From Mycobacterium sp. ENV421 (GTDB lineage Bacteria; Actinomycetota; Actinomycetes; Mycobacteriales; Mycobacteriaceae), in NCBI RefSeq assembly GCF_002887815.1, contig NZ_PDHO01000024.1, positions 1 through 64,000 on the forward strand: a stretch of 64,000 nucleotides of DNA, read 5' to 3'. The position numbers and the translations under genes are program-made. Under the pieces are notes generated by a model. That model made no database searches. It was not told where the DNA came from and saw only the letters and a program-made list of their open reading frames with translations. Position 1 is the stretch's first letter; the number at the start of each line of letters is the position of its first letter. Shown here piece by piece: positions 24,204 to 33,371 of this stretch.

Positions 24204-25804
24204 CTCGTCGTGATCAGGTCGAAGCCCCGGTATCCGTCGGCGGCGACTTCGGCGCAGATGTCGTTGTAGGCCCCGAAGCCGCCGATGAAGAGCATGAAAA
24301 CCCTTGGCTTTCCGGGCACATTGGCGCCCAGGTACCACGAGTTGGCTTTCGGGAACAGTGTGGTGGCAGCTCGCCGGTCGAGCTCGGCAAGCCAATTCTC
24401 GACGGCGTCTGGGCGCGCCTCGATGCCGGCGTATCCGTTCGCATCGAGATAACCGATGGCCTCGGCGATCCAATCCACGTGCGCCTCGGCATGCAGGACC
24501 ATGTTCGCCAGCACGGCCGGCGCTCCCGGACCGGTCACGACGAACAGGTTCGGGAAGCCGTCGTCGCCCAGACCCAGGTAGCTGCGTGGGCCGTCGGCCC
24601 AGTCCTCGGCCAGCCGCTCGCCCCCGCGGCCGACGATGTCGATCTTGCTCAAAGCCCCGGTGAGCGCGTCGAATCCGGTGGCGAACACGATCGCGTCGAG
24701 ATCCACGTGCTCCGCGGACGTGGTGATGCCGGTGCGGTCGACCGACACGATCGGGGTGCGGCGGACACTGATCAACGTCACGTTCGGCCGGTTGAAGGTC
24801 TGAAAGTAGTTGGAATCGGTGCAGATTCGCTTGGTCCCGATCGGATGATCGTCGGGTATCAGCAGTTCGGCGACTCCCGGGTCGTCGATGACCGCACGAA
24901 CCTTCTCCTCCCAGAACTTTCGCGCCTCGTCGTTGGCGGCCTGGTCGGTGAGCTGATCGGGGAACGTCTTGGAGAACAGCACACCGCCCAGGCGCCACCG
25001 CTTCTCGAAGGCTTCGCGCCGCTCCCGGGCCGAGACCTCCATCGTGGGTGTAGTCGTGCCCACATAGGGCGAACCGCCACCGCTGCGCATCGAGAGGCGC
25101 CTGCGCTCGGCGTAATTCGCCTTCACCTCGGCAACCTGCTCGGCGGTCAGCGCCGAGTTGCCTGCCGGGATGCTGTAGTTGGGGGTGCGCTGAAAGACAT
25201 ACAGATGCTGCGCCTGTTCGGCCAGGACCGGGATCGATTGGATACCTGAGGAACCCGTGCCGATGACCGCAACCCGCTTGCCGGTGAAATCGACGCCCTC
25301 GTGCGGCCAGTGCGCGGTGTGGAAGATCTCCCCGCCGAAGCTGTCCAGCCCGTCGAACGCCGGCGTGATCGCGGCCGACAGCGCCCCGGTCGCCATCACC
25401 ACGAACCGGGCAATGGTCACCCGGCCGTCCTCGGTCGTCACCGACCAGCGCAGCGTCTTCTCGTCGAGTACCGCTGAGGTCACCCGGGTGTCGAAGGTGA
25501 TATCGCGACGCAAGTCGAGCTTGTCGGCGACCCAGTTCAGATAGGTCAGGATCTCGGCCTGGGTGGCGTACTTCTCGGTCCACGTCCATTCCTGCTGCAG
25601 CTCGTCGGAGAACGAGTAGCTGTAGTCGACGCTTTCGACGTCACACCGGGCTCCCGGGTAACGGTTGAAATACCAGGTGCCGCCCACCTCGGGTGCCGCC
25701 TCGAACACCCGGACCGACAGCCCTTGCCCGCGGAACCTGTGCAGCGCGTACAGCCCGGCGAATCCGGCGCCGACCACGACCACGTCGAGTTCCTCTGCGC
25801 TCAT
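24200..25804 (-). CDS. Baeyer-Villiger monooxygenase 1
   Basis: This 534-residue class B flavoprotein monooxygenase has two Rossmann motifs (GAGFAG near residue 12 and GTGSSG near 180). The BVMO fingerprint FGGEIFHTAHWP lies between them. It inserts oxygen next to a ketone using FAD and NADPH. I chose MSAEELD at 25804. It is divergent from the HsaA-like gene. Its paralogue at 33372-34985 has the same relation to the second cassette. The ketone substrate is presumably a steroid or ring-cleavage intermediate. Confidence 0.92.
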   Translation of the reverse strand: MSAEELDVVVVGAGFAGLYALHRFRGQGLSVRVFEAAPEVGGTWYFNRYPGARCDVESVDYSYSFSDELQQEWTWTEKYATQAEILTYLNWVADKLDLRRDITFDTRVTSAVLDEKTLRWSVTTEDGRVTIARFVVMATGALSAAITPAFDGLDSFGGEIFHTAHWPHEGVDFTGKRVAVIGTGSSGIQSIPVLAEQAQHLYVFQRTPNYSIPAGNSALTAEQVAEVKANYAERRRLSMRSGGGSPYVGTTTPTMEVSARERREAFEKRWRLGGVLFSKTFPDQLTDQAANDEARKFWEEKVRAVIDDPGVAELLIPDDHPIGTKRICTDSNYFQTFNRPNVTLISVRRTPIVSVDRTGITTSAEHVDLDAIVFATGFDALTGALSKIDIVGRGGERLAEDWADGPRSYLGLGDDGFPNLFVVTGPGAPAVLANMVLHAEAHVDWIAEAIGYLDANGYAGIEARPDAVENWLAELDRRAATTLFPKANSWYLGANVPGKPRVFMLFIGGFGAYNDICAEVAADGYRGFDLITTS

Positions 25805-25920
25805 GTCCAGCAGAGTAGGTCCAAATTCTGACGTAGCCCCGCTCATCGAGACATTGGCCGGTGCTGACGGCCTCGCGGGTTCAGGATGAGATCAACAGCC
25901 CAGACCTGGACTAAGGATGC

Positions 25921-27105
25921 ATGATGACTGCTTCGGTGCTCGACAAGACCATGGAGCTCGCTGACCAGCTTCGCGAGCAGGCCGTGGAAGCCGAGAAGAT
26001 CGGCAAGCTCACCGATCAGACCGTCAAGGCGATGAAAGAAGCCGGCCATATCCGGCTGCTTCAGCCGGCCAAGTACGGCGGATTGGAAGTGCACCCGCGG
26101 GAGTTCGCCGAGACCGTGATGGCGATTGCCTCGCTCGACCCGGCGGCCGGTTGGATCAACGGCGTCGTCGGCGTGCACCCCTATCAGCTGGCCTATGCCG
26201 ACCCGCGGGTCGCCGAGGAGATCTGGGCCGACGACGTCGACACCTGGGTGGCCTCGCCCTACGCCCCCCAGGGCATCGCCCGGCCGGTCGACGGCGGCTA
26301 CATCTTCAACGGGCGCTGGCAGTTCAGCTCCGGAACCGACCACTGCGACTGGATCTTCCTGGGCGCCATCAAGAGCGACGCCGACGGCAAGGTGCAGATG
26401 CCGCCGCAGATGCTGCACATGATCCTGCCGCGCAAGGACTACACCATCGTCGAGGACTCCTGGGACGTGGTGGGTTTGCGCGGCACCGGTTCCAAGGACG
26501 TCATCGTCAAGGACGCCTTCGTGCCCGAGTACCGGGTGATGGACGCGTTCAAGGTGATGGACGGCACCGCCCAGCGTGAAGCCGGGATGACCGACACCCT
26601 GTACCTGATGCCGTGGTCGACGATGTTCCCGCTGGGCATCTCCTCGGCCACCATCGGCATCTGCGAAGGCGCGCTCGCCGCTCACCTGGACTACCAGCGT
26701 GAGCGGGTCAGCGCCGCAGGCACCGCCATCAAGGACGACCCTTACGTCATGTACGCGATCGGTGAGGCCGCCGCCGACATCAACGCCGCACGCCAGGAGA
26801 TCCTGGCCAACGTGGACCGGATCTACGACATGGTGGACTCCGGCAAGGAGGTCTCGTTCGAGGACCGCGCCGCCGGGCGACGCACCCAGGTGCGCGCGGT
26901 GTGGCGTGCGGTCAGCGCCGTCGATGAGATCTTCGCCCGCTCCGGCGGCAACGCGATGCGGATGGACAAGCCGCTGCAACGGTATTGGCGTGACGCCCAC
27001 ACCGGGATGGCCCACGCCATCCACGTGCCGGGCACGGTGTATCACGCGTCGGCCCTGAGCTCCTTCGGTGTCGATCCGCAGGGCCCGCTGCGGGCGATGA
27101 TCTGA
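25921..27105 (+). CDS. HsaA-like flavin-dependent hydroxylase 1
   Basis: This 394-residue acyl-CoA-dehydrogenase-fold monooxygenase belongs to the group of HsaA, which ortho-hydroxylates a phenolic seco-steroid using reduced flavin. It keeps VVGLRGTGSKDV and the C-terminal QRYWRDAHTGMAHAIH region with the active-site His near residue 360. No HsaB-type flavin reductase is adjacent, so reduced flavin must come from elsewhere. A second ATG at 25924 is possible. It is followed 13 bp later by the extradiol dioxygenase, giving the order hydroxylase, ring cleavage, dehydrogenase. Confidence 0.9.
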   Translation: MMTASVLDKTMELADQLREQAVEAEKIGKLTDQTVKAMKEAGHIRLLQPAKYGGLEVHPREFAETVMAIASLDPAAGWINGVVGVHPYQLAYADPRVAEEIWADDVDTWVASPYAPQGIARPVDGGYIFNGRWQFSSGTDHCDWIFLGAIKSDADGKVQMPPQMLHMILPRKDYTIVEDSWDVVGLRGTGSKDVIVKDAFVPEYRVMDAFKVMDGTAQREAGMTDTLYLMPWSTMFPLGISSATIGICEGALAAHLDYQRERVSAAGTAIKDDPYVMYAIGEAAADINAARQEILANVDRIYDMVDSGKEVSFEDRAAGRRTQVRAVWRAVSAVDEIFARSGGNAMRMDKPLQRYWRDAHTGMAHAIHVPGTVYHASALSSFGVDPQGPLRAMI

Positions 27106-27118
27106 CCGGAAAGCAACC

Positions 27119-28027
27119 GTGAGCCTGCTGAAGAGCCTCGGCTACGTCACGATCCATACGGCTGACATCGATCGGTGGCGCCAATTCGCCTTCGGTGTAC
27201 TTGGATTCGCCGAAGGAAAGGGACCCGATCCGTCCGCGCTGTACCTGCGCATGGACGAACGGGCGGCGCGGATCATTGTGGTGCCCGGCGACGGAGATCG
27301 GATCGCGACGGTGGGCTGGGAGGTCCGCGACCACGCTGCACTGGACCAGGTGAAAGAAGTGCTCGACCGCGCCGGGGTCGCCTATACCCAGCTGTCGCAG
27401 TCCGAGGCCGACGACCGCCGAGTCGAGGAGGTCGTGGCGTTCGACGACCCGGCGGGAACCCACCTGGAGGTCTTCCACGGCGCGGTGCTGGATCACAGCC
27501 CGGTGGTCACCCCGTTCGGTGCGCGATTCGTCACCGGCGACCAAGGATTGGGCCACGTCGTGCTGCCGGCACTCGACGCGCCCGGCCTGTTCGATTTCTA
27601 CACCCAGGTCCTGGGTTTTGTGTCCCGCGGTGCATACCGGGTTCCGCTGCCCAAAGAGTTCGGCCCGATCCGGATCCGCTTCCTCGGGATCAACGAACGC
27701 CATCACAGTTTGGCGATCGCTCCGGCGATGCACCAGCGCGATCCAGGCCTGATCCACATGATGGTGGAGGTGGACAGCCTCGACACGGTTGGCGAGGCGT
27801 TGGACCGCATCGCCGCGCAGGAGTTCCAGCTGTCGTCCACACTAGGTCGGCACACCAACGACAAGATGGTGTCGTTCTACGTCCGCGCCCCCGGCGACTG
27901 GGATATCGAGTTCGGCACCGGCGGCCTGCGGATTGACGAAAACCATTACACCGCCGAGGAAATCACAGCGGACAGCTATTGGGGTCACAAGTGGGTCGGC
28001 GACCTGCCCGCCGCGATGCGGCCCTGA
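27119..28027 (+). CDS. Extradiol catechol dioxygenase 1 (HsaC/BphC-like)
   Basis: This 302-residue type I extradiol dioxygenase is built of two VOC modules. The expected Fe(II) ligands His146 (GLGHVVLPA), His213 (DPGLIHMMVEV) and Glu264 (DIEFGTGG) are all present in the C-terminal half. It would cleave the catechol made by the HsaA-like enzyme, feeding the HsaD-like hydrolase. The GTG start is 13 bp after the previous stop. Confidence 0.92.
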   Translation: MSLLKSLGYVTIHTADIDRWRQFAFGVLGFAEGKGPDPSALYLRMDERAARIIVVPGDGDRIATVGWEVRDHAALDQVKEVLDRAGVAYTQLSQSEADDRRVEEVVAFDDPAGTHLEVFHGAVLDHSPVVTPFGARFVTGDQGLGHVVLPALDAPGLFDFYTQVLGFVSRGAYRVPLPKEFGPIRIRFLGINERHHSLAIAPAMHQRDPGLIHMMVEVDSLDTVGEALDRIAAQEFQLSSTLGRHTNDKMVSFYVRAPGDWDIEFGTGGLRIDENHYTAEEITADSYWGHKWVGDLPAAMRP

Positions 28028-28028
28028 C

Positions 28029-29486
28029 ATGACCGACGTCCGCCCCGTTCCGGCCACTTCGGTGACCACCTGGGACCACGAGGCCGACGTGGTGGTCGCC
28101 GGTTACGGTGTCGCCGGCGCGGCCGCGGCGGTCGAGGCTGCCGGCGCAGGCGCCGATGTCCTGGTCCTCGAGCGAGCGGGCGCCTGGGGTGGAGCTGCGG
28201 CGTTGGCCGGCGGGTTCATCTACCTGGGCGGGGGTACCGGGCTCCAAAAAGCCTGCGGCTTCGATGATTCCGCCGAGAACATGGCGGCGTTCCTGGATGC
28301 CGCGATGGGCCCGGGCGCCGACCGCGAGCGCATCGCCGACTATTGCCAGGGCAGCGTCGCCCACTTTGAGTGGCTGGTGGCGTGCGGGGTGCCGTTCAAG
28401 CCGGAGTTCTTCGGTGAACCCGGATGGGAACCGCTGGGCGACCAGGGGCTGATGTACAGCGGTGGCGAGGACGCCTATCCATTCAACACCGTCGCCGATC
28501 CCGCGCCGCGCGGACATGTCCCGCAGATGCAGAACAAGAAGCAGGGCCAGGCAAGCGCCGGCTTCATGTTGATGAAGCCCTTGGTGCAGAAAGCGACCGA
28601 CTTGGGCGTCCGGGCACTCTACGACGTCCGCGTGCAGTCCCTTGTGGTCGAATCCGACGGCCGCGTCACCGGGATCACCGCACGCCAGTACGGGACCGAG
28701 GTCACCATCCGGGCCCGGCGTGGCGTGGTTTTGGGCACCGGCAGCTTCGCCTACAACGAGTCCATGATGGACCGTTTCACACCCCGGATCGCCGGTCGGC
28801 CGGTGTCAGCGGTGGAACAACATGACGGTCAAGGCATCCGGATGGCGCAGGCGCTCGGCGCTGACCTGGCACATGTCGACGCCACCGAAGTTGCGTTCCT
28901 GGTCGACCCGCAGCAGTTGGTGCGCGGCATTCTGGTCAATTCGCGCGGGCAGCGCTACGTCGCCGAAGACACCTATCCCGGCCGCGCCGGTCAGCTCACG
29001 CTCTATCACCAGGACGACACGGCGTATCTCATCCTCGACGGGGATGCCCACGACGAGGCCGTGGCATCACAGACGCCGAAACTGATTCTGCGCAAGCCGA
29101 AGTGGGTGTGCGAAACCGTCGCCGAGCTCGAGGCCGAAATCGGGTTGCCGTTCGGCAGCCTGCAGGACACGGTGGCGCGTTACAACGATGCCGCCGCCCG
29201 CGGTGAGGATCCGCTGCTGCACAAGAAGGCACGCTGGCTGCGTCCGATCGGCAGCCCGGTCGGCGCTCTCGATCTGCGACACGCCACCGGCGGGTTCCCG
29301 TTGGGCGGACTGCGGACCAACCTCGATGCGCAGGTGCTGCATGTCAGTGGTGAGCCGATCCCCGGCCTCTACGCGGCCGGTCGCTGCACCGCCGGCCTGG
29401 CGGCATGGGGTTACGCCAGCGGCATCTCGTTAGGAGACGGCAGTTTCTACGGCCGCCGGGCCGGACGCTCAGCCGCCCGGGGCTAG
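28029..29486 (+). CDS. 3-Ketosteroid delta4-(5alpha)-dehydrogenase-like flavoprotein 1
   Basis: This 485-residue FAD_binding_2 enzyme has an N-terminal VVVAGYGVAGAAAAVEAA Rossmann motif and the C-terminal block GYASGISLGDGSFYGRRAG. The Y462-A-S464 triad position matches the Tyr466/Ser468 pair described for the Rhodococcus jostii delta4-(5alpha)-enzyme. The classical KstD ending (TYPGAG) is absent, so 4-ene formation on a saturated 5-alpha A ring is the better call. I chose the ATG at 28029, 1 bp after the dioxygenase stop. Its last 18 bp overlap the convergent Rieske gene. Confidence 0.85.
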   Translation: MTDVRPVPATSVTTWDHEADVVVAGYGVAGAAAAVEAAGAGADVLVLERAGAWGGAAALAGGFIYLGGGTGLQKACGFDDSAENMAAFLDAAMGPGADRERIADYCQGSVAHFEWLVACGVPFKPEFFGEPGWEPLGDQGLMYSGGEDAYPFNTVADPAPRGHVPQMQNKKQGQASAGFMLMKPLVQKATDLGVRALYDVRVQSLVVESDGRVTGITARQYGTEVTIRARRGVVLGTGSFAYNESMMDRFTPRIAGRPVSAVEQHDGQGIRMAQALGADLAHVDATEVAFLVDPQQLVRGILVNSRGQRYVAEDTYPGRAGQLTLYHQDDTAYLILDGDAHDEAVASQTPKLILRKPKWVCETVAELEAEIGLPFGSLQDTVARYNDAAARGEDPLLHKKARWLRPIGSPVGALDLRHATGGFPLGGLRTNLDAQVLHVSGEPIPGLYAAGRCTAGLAAWGYASGISLGDGSFYGRRAGRSAARG

Positions 29487-30656
29487 TGCATCAGCCGGAT
29501 CTGTGGAAAGTCCACCACTGCTTTGTAATTCAGCCGCCTGAGCCGCCAAGTTCCCCTCGACCTCCCGCTGCCACACGTCACGCGGCCGGGAGACATCGAC
29601 CTCGTATTCGAACCGGTCGACCATATCCGGCGTCACATCGGCCACATCGACGTAGAACTGTTCGTACCAGCGGCGAAGTTGGTACACCGGTCCGTCTTCT
29701 TCGCACAGCAATGGGTTCTCGATCCTGGTCTTACCCCGCCAGATCTCGACATCCTGCTCGAAGCCCATCTTGACGTAGTCCCCGAGCGCGACGGCAGCCT
29801 GCATGGCCGCTTCTTCCGGCAGATCGGGTGACTTCTTGACGATGATCCCGTACTGCAGCACAAACGAATTCGCATCGATCGGGTAGTGACAATTGAGCAG
29901 GACGGTCTGCTGGTCGCCGTGCTCGTAGTGATAGAGGAGGTCATCGATCATGAACGACGGCCCCCAATACGAGGCCACCGACGTCGTACCGAGCATCACC
30001 GGCCCTTCGGGCAGCGGCTGGTCGGCACGCACACCGCTGTTCATGTACTGGGTGGCGACATGCCCTTCGAAGATGTTCTTGAAGAACGTCGGCATCGCGG
30101 AGTGCACGTAGAAGAAGTGCGCCATGTCGACGACGTTGTCGATGATCTCCCGGCAATTCGAGTTGACCACCGTGGTGTACCAGTGCCAGTCGGTCCACTC
30201 GTCGCTGCCTGCGCCCTCGATACGCGGGATGACCACCCCCGCTGGGGCCGGGTTGCCCTCCGGGTCGTTCCAGACGAACAGCATCCCATCCTGTTCGAGC
30301 GTCAACCAGCTCGCGGTCCGGGCCAGCTTGGGGACCCTGCGGCTGTACGGAACCTGCTTGCACCGGCCGTCGCCGCCCCAGCGCCAGTCATGGAAGGGGC
30401 AGGCGATCTCGTTTCCCTTGACCTCGCCCGCCGACAGGTCGCCGCCCATGTGCCGGCAGTAAGCGTCCAGCACAGTGAGCGCCCCGTCGGTGCCCCGGAA
30501 CACGACCAGCTTCTTGCCGAACGCGTTCACCGCGTGCGGCGTCCCGTCGCCGAGGTCGCGGGTCAAACCCAGGCAGTGCCATCCCCGTGCGAATCGGGTG
30601 GGTGGCGTGCCGGCCTCGATCTGGCGTACTTCGACATCGGTGTCCATAGCTGTCAT
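29469..30656 (-). CDS. kshA: Rieske oxygenase, KshA-like 1
   Basis: This 395-residue ring-hydroxylating oxygenase has the [2Fe-2S] ligands Cys67-X-His69 and Cys86-X2-His89. Its mononuclear iron ligands are His180 and His185 (DMAHFFYVH), with Asp302 as the likely third. It resembles the oxygenase of 3-ketosteroid 9-alpha-hydroxylase. Reduced ferredoxin is needed; a stand-alone ferredoxin gene lies at 35084. It has a good ribosome site (GGAGG) and is the last gene of the BVMO2-SDR-SDR-ECH-KshA operon. Confidence 0.92.
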   Translation of the reverse strand: MTAMDTDVEVRQIEAGTPPTRFARGWHCLGLTRDLGDGTPHAVNAFGKKLVVFRGTDGALTVLDAYCRHMGGDLSAGEVKGNEIACPFHDWRWGGDGRCKQVPYSRRVPKLARTASWLTLEQDGMLFVWNDPEGNPAPAGVVIPRIEGAGSDEWTDWHWYTTVVNSNCREIIDNVVDMAHFFYVHSAMPTFFKNIFEGHVATQYMNSGVRADQPLPEGPVMLGTTSVASYWGPSFMIDDLLYHYEHGDQQTVLLNCHYPIDANSFVLQYGIIVKKSPDLPEEAAMQAAVALGDYVKMGFEQDVEIWRGKTRIENPLLCEEDGPVYQLRRWYEQFYVDVADVTPDMVDRFEYEVDVSRPRDVWQREVEGNLAAQAAELQSSGGLSTDPADALAPGG

Positions 30657-30737
30657 GTCGGACCTCCGTCATTGACCCGTTCCTGACAGCGTGACACCGC
30701 CCCGGGGCGTGTGTCGGCGGAACGACCAGGTTCCCCG

Positions 30738-31610
30738 CTATCCCCCACTCTCGCCGCGAGGGGTGCGACTCCCCGCGGCCATCGCCTTGGCGTCCAGACC
30801 ACCGAGTGAGTCCTGGCCGACCTCCGCGTTGTGTGCGTGGGCGAAGTGGTGGAGTCCGAACACGGCGTCCATCCCGTTGCGCAGTCCCATCTGGTCCTCG
30901 CACTGATTGACGGCCCGCTTGGCCAGGGCGAGACCGAATCTCGGCATGGTGCCGATACGTCCCGCAAACTCGAACACGGCGCCCCTGAGCTCCGCTTTCG
31001 GCACCACCCTGTTGACCATGCCGATCTCATAGGCGCGCTGAGCGCTGAACTGCTCTCCCGTGAACAACATCTCCTTGGCGAACCGGGAGCCGAGGATCCA
31101 GGGATGGGCGAAGTACTCGACACCCGGAATGCCCATCCGCACAACAGGATCAGCGAAGAAGGCGTCCTCGGAAGCGATGATCATGTCGCAGACCCAGGCC
31201 AGCATGAGGCCGCCGGCGATGCAGGCGCCGTGCACCATCGCGATGGTGGGCTTGGGAATCTCGCGCCATCGCCGACACATCCCCAGATAGACCTCGACTT
31301 CGCGGGCGTAGCGCATATCGCCGCCCTCTTTGTCGACGTGATCCCACCACAGCGCGGCCTTGTTGTCATAGGAGACGTGGTGGTCGCGGTCCGGTGAGCC
31401 GATGTCATGGCCTGCGCTGAAGTGCTCACCGTTGCCGGCAAGCACGATAACGCGCACCTCGTCGTCGGAGACCGCACGCTGGAACGCGGCGTCGAGCGCG
31501 TACGTCATCACGGAGTTCTGGGCGTTGCGATAACGCGGCCGATTCATCGTGACGATCGCCGTCCCGTCGACGACTTCGTAGGTGACCACGTCAGTATCGT
31601 GTGCAGTCAT
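30738..31610 (-). CDS. Enoyl-CoA hydratase/isomerase family
   Basis: This 290-residue crotonase-fold protein has the oxyanion-hole segments NGEHFSAGHDIG and HGACIAGGLMLAW. The catalytic-Glu position of EchA (usually after GGG) reads differently here, ASEDAFFADP, so hydratase activity is not certain and an isomerase or hydrolase role is possible. A long insert around DHHVSYDNKAALWWDH is unusual for short crotonases. The start MTAHDTD follows a GGAGGG site. It lies between the SDR and KshA genes in one operon. Confidence 0.85.
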   Translation of the reverse strand: MTAHDTDVVTYEVVDGTAIVTMNRPRYRNAQNSVMTYALDAAFQRAVSDDEVRVIVLAGNGEHFSAGHDIGSPDRDHHVSYDNKAALWWDHVDKEGGDMRYAREVEVYLGMCRRWREIPKPTIAMVHGACIAGGLMLAWVCDMIIASEDAFFADPVVRMGIPGVEYFAHPWILGSRFAKEMLFTGEQFSAQRAYEIGMVNRVVPKAELRGAVFEFAGRIGTMPRFGLALAKRAVNQCEDQMGLRNGMDAVFGLHHFAHAHNAEVGQDSLGGLDAKAMAAGSRTPRGESGG

Positions 31611-31738
31611 TCCAACCCTCCGCATCCCTCGGTGTCTGCCTCCAATGTGCATCGCAGCAGACACCCGTTCGCACGGGATGTGCCAGTGACTGGGAGTTGG
31701 CCTCGTCACAGCTCACCCTTGCGCTGGGTCTCCGATTC

Positions 31739-32572
31739 TCATCGTTGGGTGGCGCCCGCATCTACTGGCAAACTCGTCGAGGTGATGTAGCGCGCCTCGT
31801 CGGACGCGAGGAACAGGCTGGCGTTCGCGACGTCGACCGGATCGACCCAGGGCACCGGCAGCATGTTCATGCCGGTCGCGGATTCGGCGAACTCTTCTCG
31901 CGTCGGCGGTCGGTCCAAGTCGGGCCGGAATGCACTGCTGACGACATCGTTCTGGATCATCGGTGTATCGACGTTCGTCGGGTGAACACAGTTGACCCGA
32001 ATGCCGAACGGCGCGAGGTCGATCGCCAGACTCCGCATCAGACCGACGACACCGTGTTTGGCGGCCGTGTAATGAGCGACGCCGACCAGACCGCGCAGCC
32101 CGGCGATGGAACTGACCAACACGATCGAGCCTGCCCCACGGGAAATCAGATGAGACGTCGTGACGGTGCAGGTGTTCCACACGCCGGTGAGATTGACGTC
32201 CAGCATAGTCCGCCACGTGGACTCGGCCATGTCGACTGCGGGGGCGCGTGACGTGATTCCCGCTGTGGCACAAACGATATCGATACCGCCGAATTGGTCG
32301 GCGCCCCGGCCGGCCGCGACTCGCAACGCGTCCACATCGCGTACGTCGACCGTCTCGGTAATGATGCGGCCGCCCAGGTTCTCGACCAGCCGCACCGTCT
32401 CGTCGAGATCGTCTCGCGTGCTCGGCGGCACCTGCACCGACTCGACGGGTCCGCACAGGTCGACGCCAACGATCGCCGCGCCCTCCTGGGCGAACCGCAC
32501 CGCCTGCGCGCGGCCGATTCCGCGGGCTGCCCCGGTGACGAATGCGGTCTTACCCGCCAGCCGCCCCGTCAT
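31739..32572 (-). CDS. Mycofactocin-type short-chain dehydrogenase
   Basis: This 277-residue SDR has the cofactor motif TGAARGIGRAQAVRFAQEGA. An insertion after the second strand (residues about 40-60) is characteristic of mycofactocin-coupled SDRs with tightly bound NAD(H). The catalytic YxxxK is in AHYTAAKHG. It likely oxidises a hydroxyl group of the catabolic substrate. Its start overlaps the preceding, frameshifted SDR by 4 bp. Confidence 0.9.
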   Translation of the reverse strand: MTGRLAGKTAFVTGAARGIGRAQAVRFAQEGAAIVGVDLCGPVESVQVPPSTRDDLDETVRLVENLGGRIITETVDVRDVDALRVAAGRGADQFGGIDIVCATAGITSRAPAVDMAESTWRTMLDVNLTGVWNTCTVTTSHLISRGAGSIVLVSSIAGLRGLVGVAHYTAAKHGVVGLMRSLAIDLAPFGIRVNCVHPTNVDTPMIQNDVVSSAFRPDLDRPPTREEFAESATGMNMLPVPWVDPVDVANASLFLASDEARYITSTSLPVDAGATQR

Positions 32573-33371
32573 GTCGTCTTCTGGGTCAGGCCCGCGTCAA
32601 CGACGAGCTGAGTGCCGGTGATGTAGCGGGCATGGTCCGATGCGAGGAAGACGACGGCGTTGGCGACGTCGACGGGCTCGACCCACGGCACGGGCAGCAG
32701 GTTGCGGGCGGTCAGGACTTCGGCGGCGTCGGATTCGGTCGGATTGTCCAGATCCGGCCGCAACCGCCGATAGGTTTCCGGGTTTCGCACCATGGGTGTG
32801 GCGACGGCACCGGGGTGCACGGTATTGACCCGAATGCTTCGCGGACCGAGTTCATTGGCCAGTGTCCGGGCCAGCCCGACGACAGCATGCTTGCTGGCCG
32901 TGTAGTGGGCGGTGCCAGCGGTGCCACGTAACCCGTTGGTGGAGCTGATGATCACGACGGAGCCGCCCTCGGACCCGATGTGCGGCACACCCGCTCGGAC
33001 GGTGTGCCATACCCCGGTGAGGTTGACGTCGATAGTGCGCTGCCAGTCGGCAGGAGTGATCTGCCACGCGGGCGCGCCGGGGGTGTGGATGCCGGCGTTG
33101 GCGACGATCACGTCGAGTCGGCCGAGGCGCTCCACCCCTGCCTCGACCGCAGCGGTGACCGCGGAGAGGTCGGCGACGTCGGCCGTCCCGATGACAGCGC
33201 ACCGGCCCCGCTGTTTCACCCGCAGTGCGGTCTCACGTAGATCATCGGTCGCGTCGCTGTGGTCGAGCATGATGACGTCGGCACCCTCGTCGCGAACCGA
33301 TCACAGTGCACGCGACCGGTGCCGCGTCCCGCCCCGGTCACCAGGACGACCTTTCCCGCTAAGCCCGACAT
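32569..33371 (-). pseudogene. Mycofactocin-type SDR, frameshifted
   Basis: Translation from the ATG at 33371, directly after the BVMO2 stop, gives MSGLAGKVVLVTGAGRGTGR and continues to RFA. It then loses frame. The family consensus RFADEGADVI is restored by adding one base near 33292 (CGCGAA where CGGCGAA is expected). The rest is intact in the other frame to 32569, including HYTASKHAV. A 233-residue product starting at 33270 would lack the Rossmann motif. The one-base deletion is either a real inactivation or an assembly error. Confidence 0.85.

Noticed and set aside
23211-25589. 792-residue frame on the minus strand across the HsaD- and BVMO1-like genes
   Set aside because: It runs antisense through one gene and out of frame through another and has no recognisable motif; the two real genes explain the DNA.
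30698-30709. CGCCCCGGGGCG palindrome between the crotonase and KshA1 genes
   Set aside because: It has no loop to form a hairpin and lies within one operon; likely a chance G+C-rich palindrome.
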